In this document: in pieces, positions 1 through 10,764 of the stretch | Position numbering within the stretch: position 1 is the first letter of the stretch | Layout of the letters: each line of letters begins with the position of its first letter | Source: Saccopteryx bilineata | Lineage: Eukaryota > Chordata > Mammalia > Chiroptera > Emballonuridae | DNA: 64,000 nucleotides | Assembly: GCF_036850765.1 (NCBI RefSeq) | Contig: NC_089493.1 | Span: forward strand, 219,416,744 to 219,480,743 | Reading direction: 5' to 3' | Made by a program: the position numbers and the translations under genes | The notes under the pieces: generated by a model | What the model saw: the letters and a program-made list of their open reading frames with translations, nothing else | Databases searched by the model: none | What the model was told of the DNA's origin: nothing

Positions 1-281
1 AGGGGGCGATGCTCTGACCATCTGGAGCATTGCTCGGTTGCAGCCAGAGCCATTCTAATGAGTGAGGTAGAGGCCATGGAGCCATCCTCAGCGCCCGGGC
101 CAATTTTGCTCCAATGGAGCCTTGGCTGCTGGAGCAGAAGATAGAGACAGTGAGTAAGGAGAGGGAGAGGGTGGAGAAGCAGATGGGCGCTTCTACTGTG
201 TGTCCTGACGAGGAGTTGAACCTGGGACTTCCCCACACTGGGCTGATGCTCTACAATTGAGCCAACCAGCCAGGGCCTGGA
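1..281 (-). mobile_element. Rhin-1-like tRNA-derived SINE, antisense, cut by window edge
   Basis: Read on the minus strand this starts with the 'gccctggctggttggctcaa' head near 281 and runs through the 'gagaagcgcccat' and 'ccattggagcaaa' body blocks seen in the complete copy at 26259-26613. The 3' end of the element lies at or beyond base 1 of the window. The head resembles a tRNA with A-box and B-box promoter motifs, as expected for a Pol III SINE mobilised by L1 machinery. Several substitutions relative to the 26-kb copy suggest it is older. Family name is from recognition, not a search. Confidence 0.85.
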
Positions 282-1498
282 ATGATTTTCAATTTAGGAA
301 TTTTCATAATTTAGCTATATCAGCAGCCTGGAAAAATTGCTTTTTTTTTTTTTACCTATTTTGAGTAAAGATTTAAGTATTCATTTTTTTGCAGAAAAAC
401 TAGTAATTCAGTTTTTTTATTTCCTTAATTTAAAAATCTAATACTCTAAATTAAAACAGTTTGCCAAAGAAAAAGGGTAGCATCTAGATATCAAGTATAG
501 TATAAATGATAAATTTATGCAGATTATATATCTTTATTATTTAATGATGAGTTTATCTTATTTTCATTTTCTTTTACTTAAAATTCTTTAAAAATATAAT
601 GGGATCTAATTAAATAAAACATTTGCATGACAACTAATCACTATGGAAAGGAGAATTTTTCTTAATATTGAAATTTTAGGCACCTAAAATAGGAAATATA
701 ATTGGAACAATATTTGATGTAATGTGTTTAAGTTCTTAGCAGAATACTAATGTCTAGAAAATAGACTTAAATCCTCTTGAGTTAAGTTAGAACCAGTGAC
801 ATGTATTTTGTCACTGTAACTTTTTTTAGCTTGACAGTTGAAATTGTCCTCATTGTACTGCTGCCCAAAAAGACCCTTGGCTGTGGTCTCTGACATTAGA
901 ATTCTCTGCAGTCTTTATCTTGGACCTTTGAGGCTGGAAGCTGCTACATTATGTGAACTATGGTCAGTTATGTAGCAACTAGGTTTTTTCATAAGGGATC
1001 AAACTGAGAATTAGTAGCTTGTTACACTTACAAAATTAATAGCCTGACAAAAGTTTATATTTTACTCTTATTTTAATTGGTGAATGATTATTGACTTACA
1101 GGAGAGTATAATTGACTCTAGCTATTTGTTTAGAAGAGTTGACTGAATCACTAAATTATAGCCTTTCAGTGCCCCTTATCTTGGCTCCTAATGTAAGAGT
1201 TGAACAATTAAAACTGTCCAGTTCCTTTTTTTTAATATTTAGATTTTCACATATAGTATTATGTTGATTTGTAATTATATGAATCAATGATGTAACCATT
1301 GCTTAAATTTATTTGTTAAATACATAAAATTAGAAGATTTAATTTCTTGATCAATGCTGAACTGGGCCATGTAGGAGGAAGAATTTCTTCTGATATCCTG
1401 AGCTACCTTTGTAAAACTCAATCTCATATATAAATTTTGAAATGACATTTACTGAGTCTCAGTTTTTTAATGGTAATTACTAATATTTTACTTGGAAG
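282..1498. other. AT-rich intergenic or intronic DNA, nothing recognised
   Basis: No reading frame, RNA gene or repeat family could be supported here. The stretch is AT-rich with short homopolymers and ends at the target duplication of the first L1. Confidence 0.6.
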
Positions 1499-1513
1499 AA
1501 AAATGCTTTTTAG
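1499..1513. repeat. Target-site duplication of L1-A, left copy
   Basis: The 15-mer aaaaatgctttttag occurs here and again at 8956-8970, directly flanking L1-A. A perfect 15-bp direct repeat is the hallmark of target-primed reverse transcription. It fixes both ends of the element. Confidence 0.93.
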
Positions 1514-4073
1514 CAGATTTCAAGATGGCGATGAAGTAGGCGGAAGTTCCAGCTGCCACCTCCCAGGACCAAATTGGATTACAACTTAATTCAAGAACAA
1601 TCATATTGAAAAACCAATTTTTGACTAAACAAAGAGGATTTTATAACCAAGAATCACAGAAGAAGCCACATCCAGACTGGTAGGAAGGTGGAGACATGGA
1701 AAAGGCTGCCCTTCTCCCAGGAGTGAGCAGAAGCAGAAGGCCTACTCACTCTGGGGAGGTTTACCCTGAGAGGTGTGGGTCCTCAGACCCAGGCCAGGTA
1801 CCCAGCCTAGAGCCCGAGAACCTAGAAGATGCACCCACACAGCATTTGGTGGCAAAAAGAGCTGAGGTTACTATCTGTGAGAAAGGAATGGGACCTCTCA
1901 ATTCTGCAGTTGCCATCTATTTTGGGTGGAGCAATCCCCTCTGTCTGGCATCAGCCTGGGGAAAGCAACTGCCCCACCCTCAGGAATCTTGCCATCCCTA
2001 CACTATGTAGATTGAGACATGCTGAGAAGTCAGCCAGAAAGCAGGGAGTTTGTCAGTGACTCAGTTTTCTGGGGTTGAGGCAGGAGCTTCTTCCCACTAC
2101 CCTCAAAGTCTCTTAAGTCTATGACTGGTGCTTCCATCTCACAGGAGACTCCATAGAAACTGTCTAGAAGGTGGGCACACCACACCTCTGGGCCTCAGAG
2201 GTCATACCCACTGGACACCTGGTGGCCACACCCTACCTAGGCCTATAAAAAAGTTTGGACAGATTGACATGTGGAGCCCAGCCATACTCACCACTCTGCC
2301 TAAACCATGAATTGTCCCAGGCTCTAGACTAAACCTGAGGTTTTTTCAGTGTCTGATCCCAAAACATAGCCATCAGACAGAGACTCAGGAAGTGGGGTTT
2401 CAGGGAACCTTGGCTTTTTGTGGAACTTCTTTGAGGACCAGAGTGGGTAAAAGCCACTAGGTGTGTGGCTTTGTATTTCCATGTACACCTGGGACCAGCA
2501 GAGGCAGCCACAAACTCTGGATTGCTTCTAGCTCCAAGAAGATTGCTGAGGGCCAATCATGGGCAGTTTCGCCACTGGTTTGCACTATGTTCCCTCCAAG
2601 ATACCTAGGGCTGGGACATACAGTAGCCAGATTCAAAGAGCATTGTTTCAGAACCTAATACTCTTGCTTGTGGTGTGTCCAAAGGAAAGGTTCCTCACAT
2701 CTGACTCAGCTGAAGCAAGTTCCACTCACTGTGGTCAGCACTGGCACAGTGGCTTATGTACATTGGACAGGGTAGAATTTTACAATCAACTGGTCTGGGT
2801 GTTGGATATCCTGCTCCACTGGGCTATTTTCCACACAGGGAAGAGAGATAAACTTGGAGCAATGTCATTCAAAGAGTGGATTTCTGCAAGCCTATTGTTG
2901 GGACTGGTGGAGAGGGCTTACCACTTTCTGGGAAGGGCATAGTCAGCCCCAGGGGAGAACTCTCTCAGTCTTCCTCTCTGTGACCAGGGTCGCATCAGGT
3001 GAAAGAACTTCTGCAGAGGGGACTGTTTCCCCCCTCAATCTGAACCTACTGCTCACCTTGCTGGGGAGAAATAAAATTGAGTATCCAGAATTGGCTGAGA
3101 GATTAACCTCTGGAGTAGGGGCCACTTTCCCCATACTAAGCTCTTGACTAAGAAAATCCAGAAGAAGGGGTCTCACTGATGTTCTATTCCAAACCTCAGC
3201 TGTCCTAACCCACCAAACTTGCAACCTATAGAGGAGTTGGTTGGGTGAGGCCAGTCTGAACTTACACTATGGTCTTTTTATAGTAAACTCTGTTGGAAGA
3301 CAAGGCAGATATAAGAGGAGGGGGGAAAGCTGAAAAGTGGAGGCAATTCTTATGAATTTTGGGGTTTTACAGAGCTTCTGTCATCTCTAAGCAGGAGGAA
3401 GCTGATCCTGACACACTGGTTGGCTCGTCCCACACTACCCATGCATAGGAAATGCAGATACAGACAATGACAAACAGGGAAGTAGCTCCAGAAAGGTAGC
3501 CTATGGCATCTTAGAACTAATGGCTGATGCCAACACAAGAAGACCTAGAACCAACACAACCAGTACTGGATGGCAGACAGCACCAACCCTAGACTCAGCT
3601 AGCTACACAAGCAGCAAGCCCAAAATAAGAGTCTAGCAGGCACCAGAGACTGTGGAGAATAAATATGCCCAACAGGACTGACATTGCACAGTGTGTAATA
3701 CATTTGATCAAGTTTGACCCTTAGAGCCAGTCAGCCTGGAGGGGTAACCACACCTATGAAAGTACCAATGGCTTTCAATACTCACATACAACAGGAGGGT
3801 AAATACTATCCTCAAAAAGAATTCATAGAGCAAATAATTCAGATGGGCTGGAGGTCAGTACTACTGAGCCCATGTTTCTCATAAAGACATCACTACAAAT
3901 TGCAAAGTCAAACAGTGTTATCTAATATGCAGACAAGGAAATACAACCCAAATGAATTAACAAGAGAAATCCCCAGAAAAATAACCAAATGAAAAATAAC
4001 CAGAAGTAACCAGAATACCAGATGCAGAGTTTAAAATAATGATTATTAAGATGCTCAAGGATCTTAGAGCAAC
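1514..4073 (+). promoter_or_regulatory. L1-A 5' UTR with YY1-like site near its start
   Basis: About 2.5 kb precede ORF1. The motif caagatggcg at 1521-1530, eight bases into the element, matches the YY1 core that lies at the same place in primate L1 and guides transcription start in that family. The rest is mixed sequence with chance frames of 104 codons (1696-2010) and 127 codons (2559-2942), which I do not regard as genes. Promoter function is inferred from family knowledge; the motif is seen directly. Confidence 0.65.
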
Positions 4074-4830
4074 AATGGATGGTTACAATGAGAACTTAAA
4101 CAAAGAGATAGCAAGCATCAAAAAGGACATTGGAATCATAAGATAGAACCAGTCAGAAAGGACAAAAAAATTTCAGAAATGAAGGGTGCACTAGAACAAA
4201 TAAAGATCAGGCTGGATGAAGCAGAGGATCAAATCAGCAATTTAGAGGACAAGATAAACATTAGCACAGAAGCAGAGCAGCAAAAAGAAAATTTTCTCAG
4301 AAAGACTGAAGAAACTCTAAGAGACCTCTGTGACAACATGAAAAGAAATGACATCCACATCATAGGGGTTCCTTAAGGATAAAAGAACAAACAAGGGATA
4401 GAGAACTTGTTTGAAAAAATCATCATTGAAAATTTCTCTAAAATGATGAAGGAAAAAGTCAAACAAGTTCAAAGAGCACAGAAAATCTCATTAAAGAGGA
4501 ACCTAAAGAAACCTACACCAAGACACATCAAATTAAAATGCCAAAGTTAAGAGACAAAGAAAGAATATTAAAAGTGGCAAGAGAAAGCAGTTAATTATCT
4601 ACAAAGGAGCTACATAAGGAAACACTTGAGGCCATAAGGGAATGGCAAGAAATAGTCAAAATGATGCAAAATAAGAACCTACAACCAAGACTACTTTACC
4701 CAGCAAGAATATTGTTTAAAATTGAAAAATAAATAAAAAGATTCCCAAACAAACAAACAAAAAAAACTCTCAAGGAATTTAGTACAACCAAATTAGTACT
4801 GCAAGAAATGTTAAGATGCCTGTTATAAAA
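4074..4830 (+). pseudogene. L1-A ORF1 remnant (ORF1p-like)
   Basis: ORF1p is the RNA-binding chaperone of the L1 ribonucleoprotein: an N-terminal coiled coil, an RRM and a C-terminal domain. The open segment 4179-4376 (65 codons) shows a heptad-rich coiled-coil part with repeated Leu/Ile and Glu/Lys, ending with the 'IIGVP' edge of the RRM. Downstream matches to the RRM and C-terminal parts continue in broken frames to about 4830, including a 'PRLLYPARI'-like tail. The first ATG is uncertain; 4077 is a plausible choice. Several in-frame stops make it non-functional. Confidence 0.8.
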
Positions 4831-4885
4831 AGAGCCAAGGATAAAAGAAATCAAGAGAAAGAGGATTGGATATTTAAAGAGGTAA

Positions 4886-7800
4886 ATGGCAATAAGTACA
4901 TATCAATAATAACCTTAAATATAATTGGATTAAATGCTTCAATCAAAAGGCACAGGATAGCTGCATGAAAACAAGACTCATACATATGCTATCTACAGGA
5001 GACCCACCTCAGAACAAAAGATACATATACACTGAAATAGAAGGGATGGAAAAAATATTTTTTGCAAATAGAAATGAAAAAAAAAAGCTCAGGTAGCAAT
5101 ACTTATATCTGACAAAATAGCCTTTAAAACAAAGGATATAGTAACAGACAAAGAAGGTCATTACATAAAATAAAGGGATCAAACCAACAGGAAGATATAA
5201 CAATTATAAATATTTCTGTGCCAAATATAGTAGCACCTAAATATCCTATGTATATAAAGCAGATTTTGATGGACATAAAGGGTAAGATCGACAGCAATAA
5301 TATATTAGTATGGGATTTTACACCCTACTAACATCAATGGGTAGATCCTTTAGACAGACAACAAAGAAACAGTGTACTTAAATGACACACCAGATCAACT
5401 GTATTTAATTAATATTTTCAGAACCCTTTATCCCAAAGCAGCAGAATATACATTCTTTTCAAGTGCAAATGGTACATTTTTTTAGGACAGACCATATACT
5501 CTATTAGGACAAAAAATGAGTCTCAATAAATGTAAGAAGATTGAAATCATATCAAGCATCTTCTCTGATCACAATGGCATGAAACTAAAAATTAAATACA
5601 AAAGAAAAACTGAAAAATATTCCAAAACTTGGAAGCTAAATAGCATGTTGTTAAATAATGAATGGTTAACAATGATATCAAGGAAGAAATAAAAACTTTC
5701 CTTGAAACAAATGAAAATAAATGTACAACAAACCAAAATCTATGGGACACAAAGCAGTCCTGAGAGGGAAGTTCATAGCATTACAGGCATACCTAAAGAA
5801 GCAAGAAAAAGCTCAAATAAACAATCTAACCCTGCATTTAAAAGAACTAAAATGAGAACTACAAATAAAACCCAGAGGAAGTAGTATAAAGGAAATAATA
5901 AAGATCAGAGCAGAAATAAATAAAATAGGGCTAAAAGAAATACAAAAGATCAATGAAACCAAGAGCTGATATTTTGAAAAGGTAAGCAAGATTTAAAAAC
6001 TTTGACTAGCCTCATCAATAAAAAAAGAGGAAAGACTCAAATAAAATTAGAAATGAAAGTGGGGAAGTAACAACTGACCATGCCAAAATACAAAGGTCTG
6101 TAAGAAAATACTGAAGATCTGTATGCCAAAAAATTAGACAACCTAGGCAAAATGGATAAATTTCTGAAACATACTATCTTTCAAAACTCAACATGGAAGA
6201 ATCAGAAAACCTTAAACAGATCAATTACAACAAGTGAAATTGAAACAGTTATAATAAAACTCCCAGTAAACAAAATTCCTGGATCAGATGGCTTCACAGG
6301 TAAATTTTACCAAACATTCAAAGAAGAGCTAACAATTATCCTTCTCAAGCTATTCCAAAAAATTCAAGAGGAAAGAAGACTTCCAAGCCCATTTTATGGG
6401 TAAAGCATTATCATCATTTCAAAACCAAGTAAAGACACTACAAAAAAAGAAAACTATAAGCCAATATCCCTGATGAACATAGGATGCTAATTTCTCAACA
6501 AAATACTAGCAAACCAGATCCAGCAATACCTTAAAAAGACCATACATTATGAATAAGTGGGATTTATTCTGGTAAGGCAAGACTAGTACAATATTCACAA
6601 ATCAATCAATGTGATTCATTATATAAACAAAATGAAGGATAAAAATATCACGATTATATCAATAGATGCACAAAAAGCATTTTATAAAATCCAGCACCCA
6701 TTTATATTCAATACTCTAAGTAAAATGGGAATACAGGGAACATACCTCAACATATTAAATGGCATCTATGACAAACTGAAAGCCAACATCATACTAAATG
6801 GACAAAAATTAAAAGCAATCTCCTTAAGATCAGGAACAAGGCAGGGTGCTCTATTTCACCATTCTTGTTCAACATAGTTCTGGAAGTCTCAGCCATAGCA
6901 ATCAGACAAGAAAAAAAAGGCATCCAAATTGGAAAAGAAGTAAAACTGTCATTATTTGCTGATGATATGATACTGTACATAGAAAACCCAAAAGTCTTAG
7001 CCAAAAAACCGCTAGACCTGATAAATGAATTTAGCAGGGTAGCAGAATATAAAATTAATATTTAGAAATCAGTGGCACTTTAAAACATTAACAATACACT
7101 ATCTGAAAGAGAAATTAAAGAAACAATCCCCTTCACTGTTGCAACAAAAAAATAAAGTAACAGGAATAAATTTAACCAAGGATGTAAAGACTCAGAAAAT
7201 TATAAGACATTGAAAAAAGAAATCATGGAATATACAAACAAGTGTAAGCATATACCATGTTTGTGCATAAGAAGAATAAACATCATTAATGTTTTACCTA
7301 AAACATTGCATAGATTCAATGCAATTCCTATTAAAATATCAATGAAATACTTCAAAGATGTAGAACAAATATTCTAAAAATTTATATGAAACCAAAAAGA
7401 AACCCAAATAGCCTCAGCAATATTGAAAATGAAAAATAAAGTGGGAAGTATCACATTTCCTGATTTTAATTTATACTACAAGGCCATTGTAATCAGAACA
7501 GGTTGGTACTGGCATAAAAACAGGAATATAGATTAATGGAACAGAACAGAGGACCTAGAAATAAACCCACACCTTTATGGTCAATTGATATTTGACAAAG
7601 ATGGTAAGAGTAAACAATGTAGTAAAGACAGTCTCTAAAAAATATTGGGAAAAATCGAACAGGTACATGCAAAATATGAAATTATACCACCAACTTACAC
7701 CATTCACAAAAATAAACTCAAAATGGATAAAAGACTTAAATGTAATTCATGAAACCTTGAACATCTGGGAATAAAACACAGGCAGTAAACTCTCCTATAT

Positions 7801-8654
7801 CTCTTGTAGCGATATTTCTGCTAATATATCTCCACAGGCAAATGAAATAAAGGATAAAATAAACAAATGGGACTATATCAAACTTAAAAGATTTTGCACA
7901 GAAAAAGACACCATTAACAAAATAAGAAGACAAGTCACAAAATGGAAGTATATATTCGCCAATATGCCTGAATAGGGGTTTATAACCAAGCTTTATAAAG
8001 AACTTCTTAAAGTCAACACCAAGAAGGTAAACAATCCAATTAATAAATGGATAAAGGAACTGAATAGACACTTCTCCAAAGAGGACATAGAGTTGGCCAA
8101 TACGCATATGAAAAAAATGTTGCTACTAATCATCAGAGAAATGCAAATTAAAACCAGAATGAGATACCACCTCACACCTGTCAGAATGGTGCTCATGAAC
8201 AAATCAACACACAAGTGCTGGCGAGGGTATGGAGAAAAAGGAACCCTCCTGCACTGCTGGTAGTAATGCCCACTGGTGCAGCCACCATGGAAAACAGTAT
8301 GGCATTTCCTCAAAAGTTAAAATGGAACTGCCTTTTGACCTAGCTTTCCCACTTTTAGAAATATATACTAAGAATCCCAAATCACTGCTTCAAAATAAGA
8401 AATGCACCCACATGTTTATTGCAGCATTGTTTACAATAGCCATGACCTCAAAACAGCCCAAGTGTCCATCAGTGGACAAGTGGATTAAAAAGCAGTGGTA
8501 CATATACATAATGAAATATCACATAGCCATGAAAAATAAGGAAATATTACCTTTTCGGATGGCATGGATGGACCTGGAGATTATTATGCTAAGTGACATA
8601 AGCCAGGCAGAGAATAAAAAATATCATATGATCTCACTTATATGTGAAATCTAA
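4886..8654 (+). pseudogene. L1-A ORF2 remnant (endonuclease / reverse transcriptase)
   Basis: ORF2p supplies the nicking endonuclease and reverse transcriptase of LINE-1. The start is taken at the ATG at 4886 by alignment with L1-B and L1-C. Recognisable parts in order: the endonuclease 'ETHLRTKD' region near 5000; the RT entry 'NKIPGSDGF' in the frame 6152-6403; RT fingers and palm in 6611-6877; the FADD catalytic box at 6955-6966; and the C-terminal Cys-rich region near 8210-8270. The last frame, 8229-8654, ends at the natural stop. Length (about 3.77 kb) is normal for the family, but stops and frameshifts are spread throughout. Confidence 0.92.
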
Positions 8655-8955
8655 TGAATAAAGTGAACTGAGGAATGGAATAGAGGCAGAGGCGGGGTCA
8701 CAGGGAGCAGAAGGACAGCTGTAAGAGTGAAGGGGGATTAGGGGATGGGATCAGAGAAGGTGAAGGGATTAGTGAAATTATATACACATAACACATAGAT
8801 ACAGATAACAGGACAGCAAGTCCCAGAGGGAAGGGAGGATGGAGTTAGGGGGAAAAAGGGGTATTATAGGGGGCATGTGATTGGGGGTGAGGGAGTTATA
8901 TTGAGTGGGACACTTGAATTCATGCTAACACAATAAATTTAAAAGTTTAATAGAA

Positions 8956-8970
8956 AAAAATGCTTTTTAG
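8956..8970. repeat. Target-site duplication of L1-A, right copy
   Basis: Second copy of the 15-mer found at 1499-1513, immediately after the A-rich tail of L1-A. Confidence 0.93.
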
Positions 8971-9485
8971 AAATATTATTTTTTATTAGTATTTTTACAT
9001 GTGTTAAGGTGTGCTTGTTATTTGGTGACCATGTTACCATGAACTCATAATTTCATCTTTCCTTGAAAAGTGAGAGCCCCCATCAGCTCCCTTGTTAAGT
9101 GGTCAGTGAAGAGCTGTTAGCAGCCAACACTTAGTAGTAACTGCCAGGTGGATGTACCCACCTGGTAACGGGAATCTGTGTGGTGCATCGCAGAGTCAGC
9201 TGCAGTTAGAAAGGGATACAATAAAATCATAAAATGTCATATAAGATAGGTCTCAAAAAATTTCTAAATTAATAAAATGAGGAATTACTACTCACAGTTG
9301 GAATAGTTTTAATGTAAATCTAAAAGTGCTATTCTATATATGAATAATTATTAATCATTAATCCAGTATATTATAGTCAAGTAATGTAAGAATAAAGTTT
9401 AGATAAGTGTTTGAATGAAAAAAGTTATAAATGTTTTTATGCTAGGCTATAGTAATCTTACTGTTTAAAATGATCTTCTGGATGT
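8971..9485. other. Unique sequence with a small E-box hairpin
   Basis: No gene or repeat recognised. The middle (about 9080-9210) is less AT-rich than its surroundings and contains the inverted E-box pair listed separately. Confidence 0.5.
9144..9165. promoter_or_regulatory. Inverted E-box pair forming an 8-bp hairpin
   Basis: ccaggtgg at 9144-9151 is followed after six bases by its exact complement ccacctgg at 9158-9165. Each arm holds a CAGGTG/CACCTG E-box, the site class bound by basic helix-loop-helix and ZEB/SNAIL-type factors. The symmetry is seen; any regulatory role is only a possibility. Confidence 0.35.
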
Positions 9486-9640
9486 TGACATGTGATGGCG
9501 CAGTGGATTGAGCATCAACCTGCAACACTGAGGTTGCCAGTTCAAAACCCTGGGTTTGTCTGGTGAAGGCACATACAGAAAGCAAATACTATGATTTGGT
9601 TCTTCCTGATCCTTCCCCTTTTTTTAAAAAAAATATTAAC
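9486..9640 (+). mobile_element. tRNA-derived bat SINE, degraded
   Basis: The head contains 'tggcgcagtggat' (A-box region) and 'agttcaaaaccct' (B-box region), followed by the 'ggcacata' block and a pyrimidine-rich 'tgatccttcccc' tail. This matches the second SINE type of the window (compare 24135-24552 on the minus strand and 59475-59875). No clear target duplication was found. Confidence 0.75.
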
Positions 9641-9734
9641 TTTGGGAATGATGACTTTTACTTAATGTCAGTTGGCAGTAATGATTAGGTATGACCTGGT
9701 ATTTTTATTCTATAAATACTATGTTTGCATTCAT

Positions 9735-10760
9735 TTATCCATATATTTAATAAACATTTATTGAGAACATACCATGTTATGGACTATGCTAAAGACATAA
9801 TGACAAAAATATTTAGTCAAGGAGATAATTTGTATTCAAATTTGCATAAAAATACAATATAAACTTCCAAACTTCAATTTGAGCACTACATAAGAAAACC
9901 CGGTGAAAATAGAAGAACATATTGCATGTACAAGAGAGTGAGTGCTGAAGTTTAAGGAATGTTTCCCTGAGAAAATTATATTTGAATTGAGGTCTGAAAA
10001 ATGACAAGTGTCAAAGAAGAGGGTGGAGTCTATTTCAAACAGATTGGACAGGATGTTCAGGGGATATAAGATGGGTGGGAAATAGTGCTTTTAAGAAATT
10101 GAACAAAGTTCAGGGTCATAATAGATTTGGAAATGTGGAGAAAGTTGTTTAAAATGATATAAGCAGAGACTAACTCAAAGAATCCTATCGACTGGTGATT
10201 TTCAACTGGCATGCCACAAGAGTTTTTGAAACATGTACTACCTGACTAGTCAAGGTCACTGACCTATTTATTCTTCCTTAGATTGTCAAGTAAGAAAATG
10301 ATAACAACCAACTTAACAATAGCCATCTGGTATAAATGAATCAAAATCATACCTATTTTTTTTTGTCAGACAGGCAAAAATATAATATATTTTTTGGTGT
10401 GCCACAGAATTTTAGTAATGAGTTTATGTGTGTCACGAGATGAAAAAGGTTGAAAATCGCTATTATAGACCATAAAATTTAAATCTTTATTCTAAAAGCA
10501 AGGGCAAGTCAGTGATGAACTTTAAACAGAGAACTACCATTAACAAATTTTTATTTTTAAATTATCTCTCTGAGTTCGGTGAGGTGGGACAGGAGTGGAT
10601 GATCTCAGGGCAGTAAGTTGGTTTTAGACAGGTGAGAGATTGGGAGTTTAGACAAATGAGGGATAGACTGTCTAGGATAAGGTAGGCAATGTCGAAAATG
10701 AATCTTCCATTTCTGCTTGTTGTACTGGATATTTGCTCATTCTTGACAGGAGTATCTTCC
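9735..10760 (+). repeat. Old mammalian interspersed repeat, split by a hAT-like insertion
   Basis: The segment opens with 'aacatttattgagaacatac', a diverged form of the 'attgagcacctactatgtg' block common in old mammalian repeats. It continues with purine-rich text resembling the 'tgaagagagg...ggcttggac' family of ancient LINE or LINE-like 3' ends. The homology resumes after 10463, so the inverted-repeat element at 10190-10463 lies inside it. I cannot assign the family with certainty; old L1M and L2 types are both possible. Confidence 0.45.
10190..10463. mobile_element. Non-autonomous hAT-like DNA transposon (MITE)
   Basis: The left end reads 'tggtgattttcaact' (10194-10208) and the right end is its approximate complement, 'ggttgaaaatcgc' (10448-10460). 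The outer motif resembles the 'CAGTGGTTTTCAACC' termini of mammalian hAT-Charlie elements. Inner text includes mirrored 'catgccacaagag' and 'gtgtgccacag' parts. The candidate 8-bp duplication (cctatcga and ctattata) is poor. Length about 275 bp fits a MITE. Confidence 0.6.
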
Positions 10761-10764
10761 TTCA

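Larger units (their letters stand above)
1514..8955 (+). mobile_element. L1-A: near-full-length old LINE-1
   Basis: A 7.4-kb LINE-1 in the plus orientation. Its order is a 5' UTR of about 2.5 kb, degraded ORF1 (about 4074-4830), degraded ORF2 (4886-8654), a 300-bp purine- and G-rich 3' UTR and an A-rich end near 8955. It is flanked by a perfect 15-bp target duplication (1499-1513 and 8956-8970), so the 5' end is genuine and not truncated. The 5' UTR differs from that of L1-B and L1-C: it has no tandem monomers and begins with a YY1-type motif. ORF2 carries many stops and frameshifts, so it cannot be active. The perfect duplication in so decayed an element is slightly surprising but 15 bases can survive by chance. 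Confidence 0.93.

Noticed and set aside
1696..2942. Sense frames of 104 and 127 codons in the L1-A 5' UTR as an extra L1 gene
   Set aside because: No similarity to ORF1, ORF2 or each other, and no counterpart in L1-B or L1-C.
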